Assembly: GCA_000827265.1 (NCBI GenBank)
Contig: KN834752.1
Coordinates: 982,948 to 1,046,947, forward strand
Origin: Collybiopsis luxurians FD-317 M1
Lineage: Eukaryota > Basidiomycota > Agaricomycetes > Agaricales > Omphalotaceae
Direction of reading: 5' to 3'
DNA length: 64,000 nt
In this document: one piece after another, positions 12,169-21,983 of the stretch
Layout: the number at the start of each line of letters is the position of its first letter
Position numbering within the stretch: position 1 is the stretch's first letter
Notes under the pieces: generated by a model
Database searches by the model: none
Told to the model about the DNA's origin: nothing
Seen by the model: the letters and a program-made list of their open reading frames with translations, nothing else
Translations under genes and position numbers: made by a program

Positions 12169-12786
12169 TCATTCGAATGTCAGTTTATCCCGTTCATCTA
12201 TACCCCAGGTCCGCCCGTGCTTGGCTTTGAGAATCTCCTCGACTTCCTGTCTCTCTTGTATCCTGTTCCTCAAACGAGTTAGCAGCATGTGCTGCCTATC
12301 CTTTTCCGCCTGTTTCGCCCTCTTTTCCTTCGGCTGCTCCCATTTACTCTTCAGTATTCGCCGTACTGCTTCTGGACTGATCTTGAACTTCTCTGCGAGC
12401 ACGGGAGTACTGAACCTCGTTTTATCAAAATGATACAACTGCCTGAGGCCTTCCATTGTTTCTCTAGACAATTTCCGCGGTGGATTCCAACCGTCTGGAA
12501 ACTTTTCCCGCATGACGCTTTGATGAACCTTGTAGGCCTCTGGGGTGGGTGTTTTAGGGGGTTTCTGGCGATGGTATGGAATGGGAGAAGGGTTTCTGAC
12601 GCGATTTACAGCATTGCTGTCTTCTGACAAGTCGACTGGTGAGTCGTCGTCAAAGATGGATGAACCAGAAGAGCGCCGCTGTCTGGATGAATCTGCAGAC
12701 GCGTTTTTGGTGTACAGTCTGATATTGTATAATCTTTGGCTGCAGAGCGCGGATTTCGGGAGGCCTAAGCGCAATAAGAAGGACAT
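12169..12786 (-). CDS. RRG9: Rrg9/neugrin-like mitochondrial protein
   Basis: Rrg9 is needed in yeast for respiratory growth and mitochondrial genome maintenance. This is one uninterrupted frame of 205 codons. The N-terminus (LLRLGLPKSALCSQRLYNIR) is basic and lacks acidic residues, as expected for a mitochondrial targeting sequence. The family core is present: VMREKFPDGWNPPRKLSRE, then MEGLRQLYHFDKTRFSTPVL and AEKFKISPEAVRRILKSKW, a helix-turn-helix-like segment. The C-terminus is charged (RLRNRIQERQEVEEIL). It converges with the P450 gene and diverges from the coactosin gene at 12907 across only 120 bp. Confidence 0.9.
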   Translation of the reverse strand: MSFLLRLGLPKSALCSQRLYNIRLYTKNASADSSRQRRSSGSSIFDDDSPVDLSEDSNAVNRVRNPSPIPYHRQKPPKTPTPEAYKVHQSVMREKFPDGWNPPRKLSRETMEGLRQLYHFDKTRFSTPVLAEKFKISPEAVRRILKSKWEQPKEKRAKQAEKDRQHMLLTRLRNRIQERQEVEEILKAKHGRTWGIDERDKLTFE

Positions 12787-12906
12787 GGACGCGAATGCGA
12801 AAAAGTAACAAGCAAGGGGGATCGGCTAGATTATGTCAGAAAACGAGCGCTCAACTTCTTCCTCCGCAACGGACATCTTGCCAGCAACGCCCACTCACAT
12901 TGAACA

Positions 12907-13700
12907 ATGGCTGACCTGTCGGATCCTCAAATAAACGAAGGCGAGTCTCTCGCTCAAATATGTGCTCTTTGATCCTGATTTATAGAATATCTGGCAGCTT
13001 ATCAGACTGTGTATGTATTCAGCAATAGCTCGAGTGTACGGTGCTTATCCCCTTATACAAAGCCGAGAGGATAAATCAGATACGAACTGGCTACTTCTTG
13101 ACTACGAGGTATTCTAAAATCGTGTTTTTAACGGTTGGAAGTAATTGAGCCGCCACATAGACTGAGCGCTCCGACAAGTTGAAGGTCACCCAGACCGGCA
13201 GTGGCGGCCTCGCCGAACTGCGTGAAGTTCTTGACGAATCTAAAGCGTCTTACGCTTATGTGCGTGTGTCCTACTCCAACGACAAAGAATCCGTTCGAGA
13301 GAAATTTGTCCTAGTAGTACGTCCCCCCGCTGTTTTCGCCTCTCCCATGTTCACCTTGATGCCCTTGATTGCCAGGTTTGGATAGGTCCGCAGTGTAAAG
13401 TCATGAGAAAAGCCAAGGTATTCTCCATATTCTAGGCTGAAATCACTAGCGTCCCATCCAGATTTATTGCCTCTCTCTCAGATTTCTGTCCACTCAGCAG
13501 ATGTCAAAGGCGTACTGCGGGTCTACTCTATCGAGGTCGCGGCGCGAGAAAAGGACGATTTAAGCGAGGACCCCATTGTTAAACGACTACGGAAGGTGCG
13601 GAATTCCCTTTCGCGCTCTAGTTCAAAGCGGTTGATTTACTAACTATGGCGATTGAATTACCTTTTATAGGCTGGCGGAGCCAGCTACGACGGAGTCTAG
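12907..13700 (+). CDS. coactosin-like ADF/cofilin-domain protein
   Basis: This is a small actin-binding protein of the coactosin type (single ADF-H domain, about 140-145 residues). Exon 1 starts MADLSDPQINEGE; after an intron the frame continues YLAAYQTV. A 52-nt intron (gtatgt to caaag) leads to REDKSDTNWLLLDYE. Later exons supply SDKLKVTQTGSGGLAELREV, SYAYVRVSYSNDKESVREKF, WIGPQCKVMRKAK, then SVHSADVKGVLRVYSIEV. The end is KRLRKAGGASYDGV with TAG at 13698-13700, matching the conserved coactosin tail KKAGGANYD. The actin-contacting WIG...RAK-type segment is kept. It is head-to-head with RRG9 and converges with the GNAT gene. Confidence 0.92.
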
Positions 13701-13818
13701 ATTTCTACTGGAAAAACCTGAACATCATATACCTGTTTGTCTTTGCAATGGAACAAAAATACTGTATAGAATTCTAACCCTCCGGCCGTCGTCGTTATTC
13801 GTTACAGCACACCGCTGT

Positions 13819-14679
13819 CTATGACCGCTTTGCTTCTAGCACAAATTTTTGGAGATTGTCGATCCCATCTTCCTCGAGCCTCATTCCCATCCACTCGGAC
13901 ATAGCTTTAGCGCCCAGCCGCTTTTCATAAAAGTCGATCGAGGGCTGGTTCCACTATGAGTGTAGAAGGAATTAAAGTTATCATATCACTTAAGGTTAGC
14001 TTCCGGTGGCAATACGAGTAACGTACTTTGAGGACGGACCAGTCCATACGCGCACAATTCTAATCAACACGAGGAAGCAACGACGATTGGGAAAAAGGAA
14101 TTGGAAACTGCCAGAAAGAAATTCTTACCGTCTCTTTCGCAATTTTACCCAGTTCTCCAAAGAAGGCTTTTCCGAGGCCTACCTTTCTATAGTCTGGGGC
14201 CACAAACAGGTCTTCGAGCTCAAATTACTGTCAGTGATGACTGCGAAAAAGCTTTTGAGAATCACTTACATACAGACCTGGTCTTCCGGTCCAAGTCGAG
14301 TAATTAAAAAAGTAGAGAGCCAGACCCACAGGCTTGTCATCTGCGAATGCAAGCAATGCATGAGCATACTGCTTTTCAAAAAGATTTTCCCGAAGCTAAG
14401 ACAGATGGTAAGTAAAAGTTGAGAGAGAGCATCACAATCGCCCCAGTACAAGCTCTGGAGTAGCCTTGACGGCGTCTGGTTCCTTCTCGTATACAGCCTG
14501 TAGATGCGTGATTACTTTGAAGATCTTATCATACAGATCTTGAGCGCACCAAATCGATGATTAGCTGAAGGATACTGTCCTGCGCAAATTCGGGTTAGGA
14601 TCTGTATGTATCGAAGCTCAAAAAGTCTATGTACCGCATCCGCTGGCGTTGCAGGACGGATATAAAATTTGTTGGCCAT
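13819..14679 (-). CDS. GNAT acetyltransferase, diamine acetyltransferase-like
   Basis: This is a GCN5-related N-acetyltransferase of the spermidine/spermine (SAT1-like) type. The ATG at 14679 begins MANKFYIRPATPADA. After a 55-nt intron the chain gives DSILQLIIDL, then AVYEKEPDAVKATPELV, LRENLFEKQYAHALLAFAD, DKPVGLALYFFNYSTWTG, LEDLFVAPDYRKVGLGKA (the acetyl-CoA pyrophosphate loop is R-K-V-G-L-G-K), FFGELGKIAKE, then WNQPSIDFYEKRLGAKAMSE and the stop TAG at 13819-13821. Order and length match the SAT family. Which amine is acetylated cannot be told. It is divergent from NAC-beta with 137 bp between the two ATGs. Confidence 0.88.
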
Positions 14680-14816
14680 TAAGCAAAGTATCAAAGCGCT
14701 GAAGCACTAGGCGCCCAAGAAGCCGCACCCAGCTTGTTTGGACTTGTTTATTTTTCGTACACCGACCAAACGACAGTGTGCAGCTCACTGTCCCCAAATT
14801 TCGTTTCAAATAAACC
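14680..14816. promoter_or_regulatory. bidirectional promoter, GNAT / NAC-beta
   Basis: Only 137 bp separate the two divergent start codons, so both promoters and 5' leaders must share this interval. No TATA box is visible, as often seen for constitutively expressed translation genes. Confidence 0.6.
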
Positions 14817-15421
14817 ATGGATCCAGCTAAATTAGCAAAGCTGCAGGCTCAGGCCGCAGCCAATCGGATCGGTATGTTCAATATTTCTTGTGGCTTTGGG
14901 GAATGGTACTGAAAGACATTTGGACTAGGTGGAAAGGGCACTGTGCGCCGAAAAGTAGTGAGGAAAACAAAACCGGCGGGTGCACAAGACGATAAAAAGC
15001 TGCAAGCCGCACTCAAAAAACTAAACGTTCAACCGATTGCTGGTGTAGAAGAGGTTAACATGTTCAAGGAGGACGGCACAGTTCTTCACTTCCAAGCTCC
15101 CAAAGGCGCGTCTAGAATCGTTCCGGCCCCGTTCTTGTTCTGATTCTTGTGTTATATATAGTACACGCTGCTGTCTCAGCAAACACCTTTGCCATCTACG
15201 GTACAGGCCAATCCAAGGAACTTACTGAACTTGTTCCTGGAATCCTGAACCAACTCGGGCCCGACTCTCTGGCATCTCTACGCAAACTTGCAGAATCATA
15301 CCAGGCCATCCAACAGGGTCAGAGACCAGCAACCGCTCCTGCGGAAGATGACGATGATGAAGTTCCCGACCTAGTGGAAAACTTTGATGTAGAAGCGGAT
15401 AAGACGGCGGGCTTGGACTAA
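14817..15421 (+). CDS. EGD1: nascent polypeptide-associated complex subunit beta
   Basis: Egd1/BTF3 is the beta subunit of NAC, which binds nascent chains at the ribosome exit. Exon 1 encodes [20 protein letters not shown] short intron leads to [16 protein letters not shown], the ribosome-binding basic motif (RRK-X-KK type). The NAC domain follows ([20 protein letters not shown], then [15 protein letters not shown]). A second intron is followed by [20 protein letters not shown] and [20 protein letters not shown]. The acidic tail [15 protein letters not shown] is typical. TAA at 15419-15421. The gene appears complete. Confidence 0.96.
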
Positions 15422-18400
15422 AAAACCAAGTGTATCTGTACGAACATGAAGAAGTTGGAAGCAAAAGATCGATGGTGAAGCAGTTGGACGATATAGGTAG
15501 TCGGCTGGGTGTGGTGTGCTTATGGACCTTCTCCTCTCAATATCGTATTAACTGCTTCATTCCTTTCGTTGGTGTACCTACGGTAAATTCTGATTGTATC
15601 CATGCTTGCACCATTGTCCATGCTATGCAATTGCTTTTTCAAATTAGGAACTACTTGGGGCTGCTCGTACTTTTCTATCAAAAGCGATTCTACACTTGAA
15701 TCTTTTGAAGATCGGTCCCCAAATTCCGCAATTTCTTTTCTCGAGCTTCCTAAGATAACACGTTGAGTGCAGATCCCAGCGATCTTGGATGGAAGACCGG
15801 AATCGGGACCGTGAAGGCACACTCTTACGAAGCGTCAAAATCAAGCCCTTCAATTGTTTTTGTGTCGGATGCTACTCCATCTTTTCGTTAACAGCTGCGG
15901 ATGTTTTCGAGACTTCCCAGAGTACGCGGTCGGCAGTAGTAATAAACCGCGAGGATGGGAGACAGCTGGTGTGAACGGCGAATCCAGATTTTTCGTTCCG
16001 TCTTCCGAATGTACAAGGACGCGAACGTATGCTTGGTTCCAACTTGACACGGTGTACAATGGAGATCCTCCGTTCGCTTGGCGGAGTGCGAAGGAGCAGT
16101 TTCCCAAGGGATCGGGTTTTCTCCTACGTTCATCGTCCCAGTGTTCTGAATCTGCTCTGCAAATTCATGGCTGTTGAAATCCACGTAGGAAGCTCCACAG
16201 AATCGGCCAAGGTCAGTTCCCGATCGCTTGTCATGGAAGTTGGAACAGAGATGCCTGACAGGATATTATATAGTGGAGATCTCGTTAAGTGACCAAAAAG
16301 TTTCAGCGCGTCGACTTCAATACGTAAATAAAGAGATGGAGAAGAGGCATCGGATACGGGATCTGAAGCAAGAAACAGAAGTGTCACCCTCGACTTGCAT
16401 CACTTGTCAACTCCTGCTTCATCCTTCTTTCCTTCCCAGCTGCAGTGTGGGCTGCGAATGAAGTGGTTCCGACCAAGATTCCGCCGCTATTTTCGGGACC
16501 ATGGAAGACATGCTGAGGGGTTTCCCTTTACACAGTGAAGCTTGAGTTCGGATATCTATTGGTCTTGGCCTTCCACTCGGGTGTTTGAATAGGGTGCAGT
16601 GCTTGAAAGAAAAGACTGATCCAATTTATCCTACAGCCACTTCGGTCCTCAAAGCAGTACGCAAGCCCAACTCCAACGCTTCACAGACAACTTGAGTACC
16701 GAGCTGAGTTTGAATCCTGAAGCTTAGGATCGGTTCATTTCCGGGAGGCTTTTCAGCGGTGATTCTATATCTTCGAAACACTCTTAGCTATACGCTTAGC
16801 GCTTACTATCAGTATTAGCACCATCAATGAATTTTAGACGCCTAGTCTGATGGATAGATTCGGCCCGCAATCTGGCCCGGTAATGGTCCGGGCACGGCTG
16901 GCGAGGCTGAGAACCTGAACGTCAATCCCATCCTTATACAGACCTTTTTTCCACTGTTCGGAGAAGACCTAAGATTCTAGAGTATGTTTTCTTATTCGGC
17001 TCAATCTAAGCAGGCTCGGATGCACCTCTTTCTAGACAAAACAATCACAAGTTCTTCGACAGAGGCGGAAGAAGAGGTGAGAAGAACATGCTCTTTGTAG
17101 CTAGGACTGACTTTCACAATGGTCGCTACCATGACATAACTCCTTTTGTTTCTGTTCAGTTCGGGACTTGTTGTCAGGTTGCTTACGAACGAATCACCTT
17201 GAGAATCTTCTTTGCGACCTTCAAATTGTTCAATATGATTGGTAGCCCCAAACATTAAAGGCCAGGAAGGCCGACAAACTATTGAGAGTGAAGAGAAGAA
17301 CGTATACTTGTGTTCCTGTGGAAGTGTCACGATCTTGAAGTATTGTGTAACTGTTCTTTTTTCTTGATTCGAAAGATCCAATGACAATCCAAGTAAGGTG
17401 ACGCGATTATCTCGGGGAGATGGAGATCGGTCTGCAGGGGGATGGCAGTTCTGTCGTTTAGAGTTTTATTCCGCCTTGGGACCACATCGCGGGAGAGGGT
17501 GAGCTTGTCGAGTTCGCGACCGTACGGTCGCCGAAAAACGATTCACACTATTCTTGTTTGGTGTGGATCCGTTTATAGACGAGTTTTCAGAATGGCCCCG
17601 TTAACTTGGAAATCGAGTATCTTTCATCTTTCATTCCGGATCATGTCTTTCGTTTTTGTTTTTTTTTTCTTTTGGTCCCACTCTTGCCTTCAAGCTGTCT
17701 TTCCTTCGTCTCCATACACCCCAGTTCAACCTTCTCGACCCGACCATTGCGATTGTTTGCAGGATCCTGTCGTTAACTGTGCGTCCTTATCCTTTTTAGG
17801 GCAAAGATTACAAGTGCATACCCTTACCAAACGACGCACAATCTTAAAATGAAGCTTGCAGTTTCAACCTTGCTCCACCTTTGAATGTATTTCAGTGGGT
17901 CCGTCCAGCGCCGGGGCGTCGAGGAAATTGCCCCCGTCGAACTCGTTAAGGAATTTCGCTCGGTGTTGGCGCGATATGCATCTCGTACTAGAGTCATTTC
18001 ATATCATATTTCACAGAGTCTTCTTTTGTCTTCAAATTGACAGTAGCGCAAACTTCATTACATTTCTCTTGAGTAGCTTGGTAACCAAGCCCTCTCAGAA
18101 ATGCAATATCTCCCTCTGCAAGAGTAGTTTATAGAATGTCACTGTCAAGACATAGTCGTTCTTCAGCGTGATTCCTTACCAGAGATTGGCGTCTTGCGAC
18201 AAACTTGGTCATTTCTGGAGTTAGCCCTTACGTCCAGTGTCATTGAGTGTGGGTGGACAGAGGATTTGACTATTTGTTTATCTCAAGTGTAATTTATGCG
18301 AACTTTGAATTCCCGAAGAAACACAGAAGGCTTCACCTTAAGTCTCATCCCCTAGCAGATTACGATCTACCATCTGCTGAATATACTCACAGATCTCTGC

Positions 18401-18977
18401 AGGCTCAAAACTGCTCCCAAAGCTCTCTGTCTCCAAAGTTAAGTAGTGGACATATGAGGAAATAATGTTTCCTTTTTCGGAATATGACATAATTTTTATA
18501 ACAGTCCACTTCCGGTGGACTCTGGAGAATGTTCTGTCTCAATTCTCCGTAATTTGCTTTGGAGCCTTATGACGGATTCGAGCTTTATCGCAGCCATTTT
18601 TGTAACGAGATTGTTTTATTGCCAGGGAGTGGAAAACATACAAAAAGCAAGCTCGTCTTCGGGTACTCGAAGAAGTGTCACAAATTTTTAAATCTGATAT
18701 CTTAACTCACTAGCGCTTACTTCTCAGTAATAAACTGTGTCATCAACAACGAGAACTCTGGCCCCAAGTGAGCATCTCACTGTGATTCTCTTCTCGATCA
18801 ATTTACTAATGCCCAATGCCGCTCGAGCATAGGGACACGCCAAGGAGCGGTAGATCGTGCTTGAGCTTACAAAAGAAAGGCTCTCCGAAAGTTGCTCTCG
18901 AGGGTAATATAGCTCAACAAGCCGCTGGTGAGTACTTAAGTAAGGAATTACTCTGGCGTCGTTAGTGGCTTATATAG
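15422..18977. other. 3.5 kb gene-poor region
   Basis: I can support no gene. Moderately long frames occur at 15888-16184 and 16130-16387 (minus), 17001-17387 (minus) and 17442-17852 (plus, including a run of T near 17660), but none has a recognisable domain and no exon chain could be assembled. The right end must contain the start of the TBC gene, whose first exon I could not fix. Possible coding sequence lies at 18860-18905. Confidence 0.5.
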
Positions 18978-21200
18978 CATTTCAAGGTACCCGGAAGCAC
19001 GATCAGGGCGAAGCTCGACAGGTTATATGAACTGTCTGGCGTGAATTACGCAAAATTTGAACGTTTACTGTATATGTAGAGCCCTGAAGGATGGAATAAA
19101 CACTGAAGCCATATCACGAACTTTCGCTATAACAAGCGCCAATGACTTGATTTGGAAAAATAAGCGCCCACTTGCAAATTTCTTCTTCTCTTTCTCCGTC
19201 ATTGCATGGGCGGGCAGTCATACGATGAAAAGTTCTGGCAAGAGGCGCGGAGTAGAAGCTTGGAGCCTGGTGGGTTCGAGAAAGACAGAGTTGAATTCTG
19301 GTAAGCTAGATTCAGCTGGCAGTATTGTGGACATTCTTGAACTGATATTAGGGCTAAGCTCCTCAACGTTGAATTGGATGCCTCAGATTCACCAGATTCA
19401 CTGGACGTAGACGGACTGTCGGAGCATCCTGATGAACGGCAGATACGTCTGGATACGGACAGAAGCTTTGTAATGTATCCAGACGGTGACGTTCAAGGAC
19501 ATCAAGAGAGCCTCAACAGACTACTCGTATCCATTTTTCGTAGGCATCCGTCACTGTCGTACTTTCAAGGCTTCCACGACATAATGACAGTTCTATTTCT
19601 TACACTTCCGCCTCACTTGCGCTTGCCATGCGCAGAGAAAGTAAGCCTTCATCGGACCCGAGACGCAATGGGCGAAGGGCTAGAACCAGTACTCGGCTTA
19701 TTGCGATTCCTTTCCAAACTCCTTGCAGTTGTCGACGCAGATCTAGCTCGACTTCTTAGACGTGCTTCTCCACTGCCGTACTTTGCACTCAGCCACCTGC
19801 TCACAATGTTCTCGCACGATGTACCGACGTTGCCTTTAATACAACATATCTTTGATTATCTCCTGGCTAGACCGCCCATTGCCCTCGTCTACCTTGTGGC
19901 CGCAGTCATCATCGAGAAGAAGGAACAGCTGATCACTCTGAATGAAGATGTTGACGGTGATCTCGGCATGCTGCATTCTCTACTCGGGGCTTTGCCCCAG
20001 ATGAGTGATGAATCCGAATCTTCCGAGGAGGTTGCTACACAAAACGAAGATCGAGAAGAGCTCAAAGCTGAGAATGAGAGGCCTATTATACCTGCTTCTG
20101 AGATATCGTCAAATATCAGTCAAGATAATACCATTTTCTCGGCTATTGTTTCATCTTCAGCAGAAACAGCGACGAACAAGATCACGGATGGAGACGAAAT
20201 TGTTTTTGCATCTAGTTCCATAGATGATAATGATACAGACACATTGGCCGATACCCAGTCTTACTCTGAATCCGATATTGTACAGACGGAAACGGAAACT
20301 GAATTCGGTGCTCAATATGAAGCAGCAGACAAAGCAGACAAAACATACCTACACTCCCGGTCCAGCTCTCTCTCCCCTCGACTTTCTCCGTTGCCACAAT
20401 CACCTTCAAACCTATCTTCCCGTGCCAAAACTCCACTATCATCCTCCCTATCTCCGTCCGCGTCGCAGTCGCATCCGCACACATCCTCAGACTCATTGAA
20501 CTTGCCGAATTCCCAGAAACTCGAACATATTTCCTCTCCCTCTGGAACACAATCTCCCTCTGACGAATCCACAGTCCTCGGTCACATGATGCATACCGTT
20601 GGAGCTCCCATTCCGCTGTCTGACCTTCTCCGGGCTGCAGATAGTTTAATAGCAAGTTATCCCCCATATCAGGACTATCCAGTCTCAGGGTCTTCGGTTA
20701 CTTCTAGCATTACAGATCATCAAGTAGAGCCCCCTGAAAAAGCCTCTGATCCATCTATTGGACCTAACTTCACCTCTGGCAATTACATTCTGGCCCCTGT
20801 TCTATCATCTTTCATGGGCCCGCATAGCGTCATCTATACCTGGTCTGAGGACCCCGAGGGTCTTCCTAATGATTCATTTGCGGAAGAAATTGTGCGCGAC
20901 TCATCCAAAGTGGTGATTCCTTGGGACCCTTCACTCGATATAGAGGAGGAAGATGAGAAGGAAGCGAATGAGAATTCGGAGAGTGACTCTGATATTCACC
21001 GTCGTCGACTCGCAAAGAGACGAAGGCCAGCGTTACTACTTCGCTCGGAGGTGATTCTCGGTGCAGGAGCGGGTGCAGTATTGTTCTTGGCGATTGCCCT
21101 GGCGATGTACAACAATCGCAGTGCTCGGAGTGACAGACTTTCTCTTGAAAGAGTATTGGGCTTGTTGGGAGCCTGGGTAGGTGGCCGGATGAACAGATGA
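18978..21200 (+). CDS. TBC-domain Rab GTPase-activating protein, Gyp8/TBC1D20 type (5' end uncertain)
   Basis: TBC1D20/Gyp8 is an ER-anchored GAP for Rab1/Ypt-type GTPases. The chain I can build starts at an acceptor near 18978 (HFKVPGSTIRAKLD), crosses a 58-nt intron (19022-19079) to RALKDGINTE, then needs an intron 19108-19217 to reach SYDEKFWQEARSRSLEPGGF. The next intron gives FWAKLLNVELDASD. A long exon from about 19350 then carries the TBC core: the arginine finger lies in IRLDTDRSFV, followed by LSYFQGFHDI (glutamine finger YFQG), FALSHLLTMFSHDV and IALVYLVAAVIIEKK. A Ser/Asp/Glu-rich linker of about 300 residues follows, then a single C-terminal membrane helix (ILGAGAGAVLFLAIALAMY). 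TGA at 21198-21200. The true ATG lies upstream. Confidence 0.85.
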
Positions 21201-21983
21201 AATGGTGATCAAAGTGCTATTAGCGCCTTCCGCCAAGACCGTGCAGCTTCTTTTCCTGTTCAGTACTCTCTCCTACTCGAGGTTCGGGCTTTGCATACTG
21301 ACATCGGCGTCGATATATACGTTGGATGCTTTAAAGATGAGCCTTTTTGTATATATATATGTATCCAAATGGGTTCGGCAGGTGTAGTACAAAAAGTGTT
21401 TGGTAGCGGCGAAGAACGGTTCTGCTAACCCTAGTACGATGCTGACTAATCCTCTTACGGCCAGGGATTTTCTACCAGTGTATGAATTCTATCCTATTCT
21501 ACAGCATTCTTTCTATTAGCGTTTCTTGTGGAAGTCTTCATACTGTCTGTCGGCGGAACCAGGTCAAATGTACTATTACAGCGGCAATGGTGCGATAAGG
21601 TACTCTGCTCAATCTCCTTGAGTGTCGTTAGTGAGTACTCCCTTTGGAGTTGTCGTTCATAGCTTTTACCCAGGTTCCATTCACTCGCGAGCTCGTTTTT
21701 TATAGAGCCGGCATTTCAGCGGCCGTAAGCTGATACCATTCGCAAAATGTCATCGGATGCTGTTTGCGCAAATTCAATCGCTGATTTTATTCTCATTCAG
21801 TTGCCTGGTTGATACAATCTCGGGAGAAGGAGCAAAAAATCCAATGTCTTTCGCTCTAAACGATTGCATAATAGGCCGCTCTATCTGTTAGTCTTGATGG
21901 AATAGGTCTGACAACAGACTGATTGTATTTTTCCCGAAGGTACAAATAGCAACTCCAGGTAATCTTGTCAAATTTGTTGAATC
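21201..21983. other. intergenic, no gene seen
   Basis: This is the 3' flank of the TBC gene and the promoter of the acyl-CoA ligase. Only very short frames occur. There is a TA-rich tract near 21349-21361. Confidence 0.6.

Noticed and set aside
17001..17852. Frames of 128 and 136 codons
   Set aside because: No recognisable domain, no flanking exons, and the plus frame runs through a poly-T tract.
20212..20667. 151-codon minus frame
   Set aside because: It is antisense to the low-complexity Ser/Asp/Glu linker of the TBC gene and has no domain.
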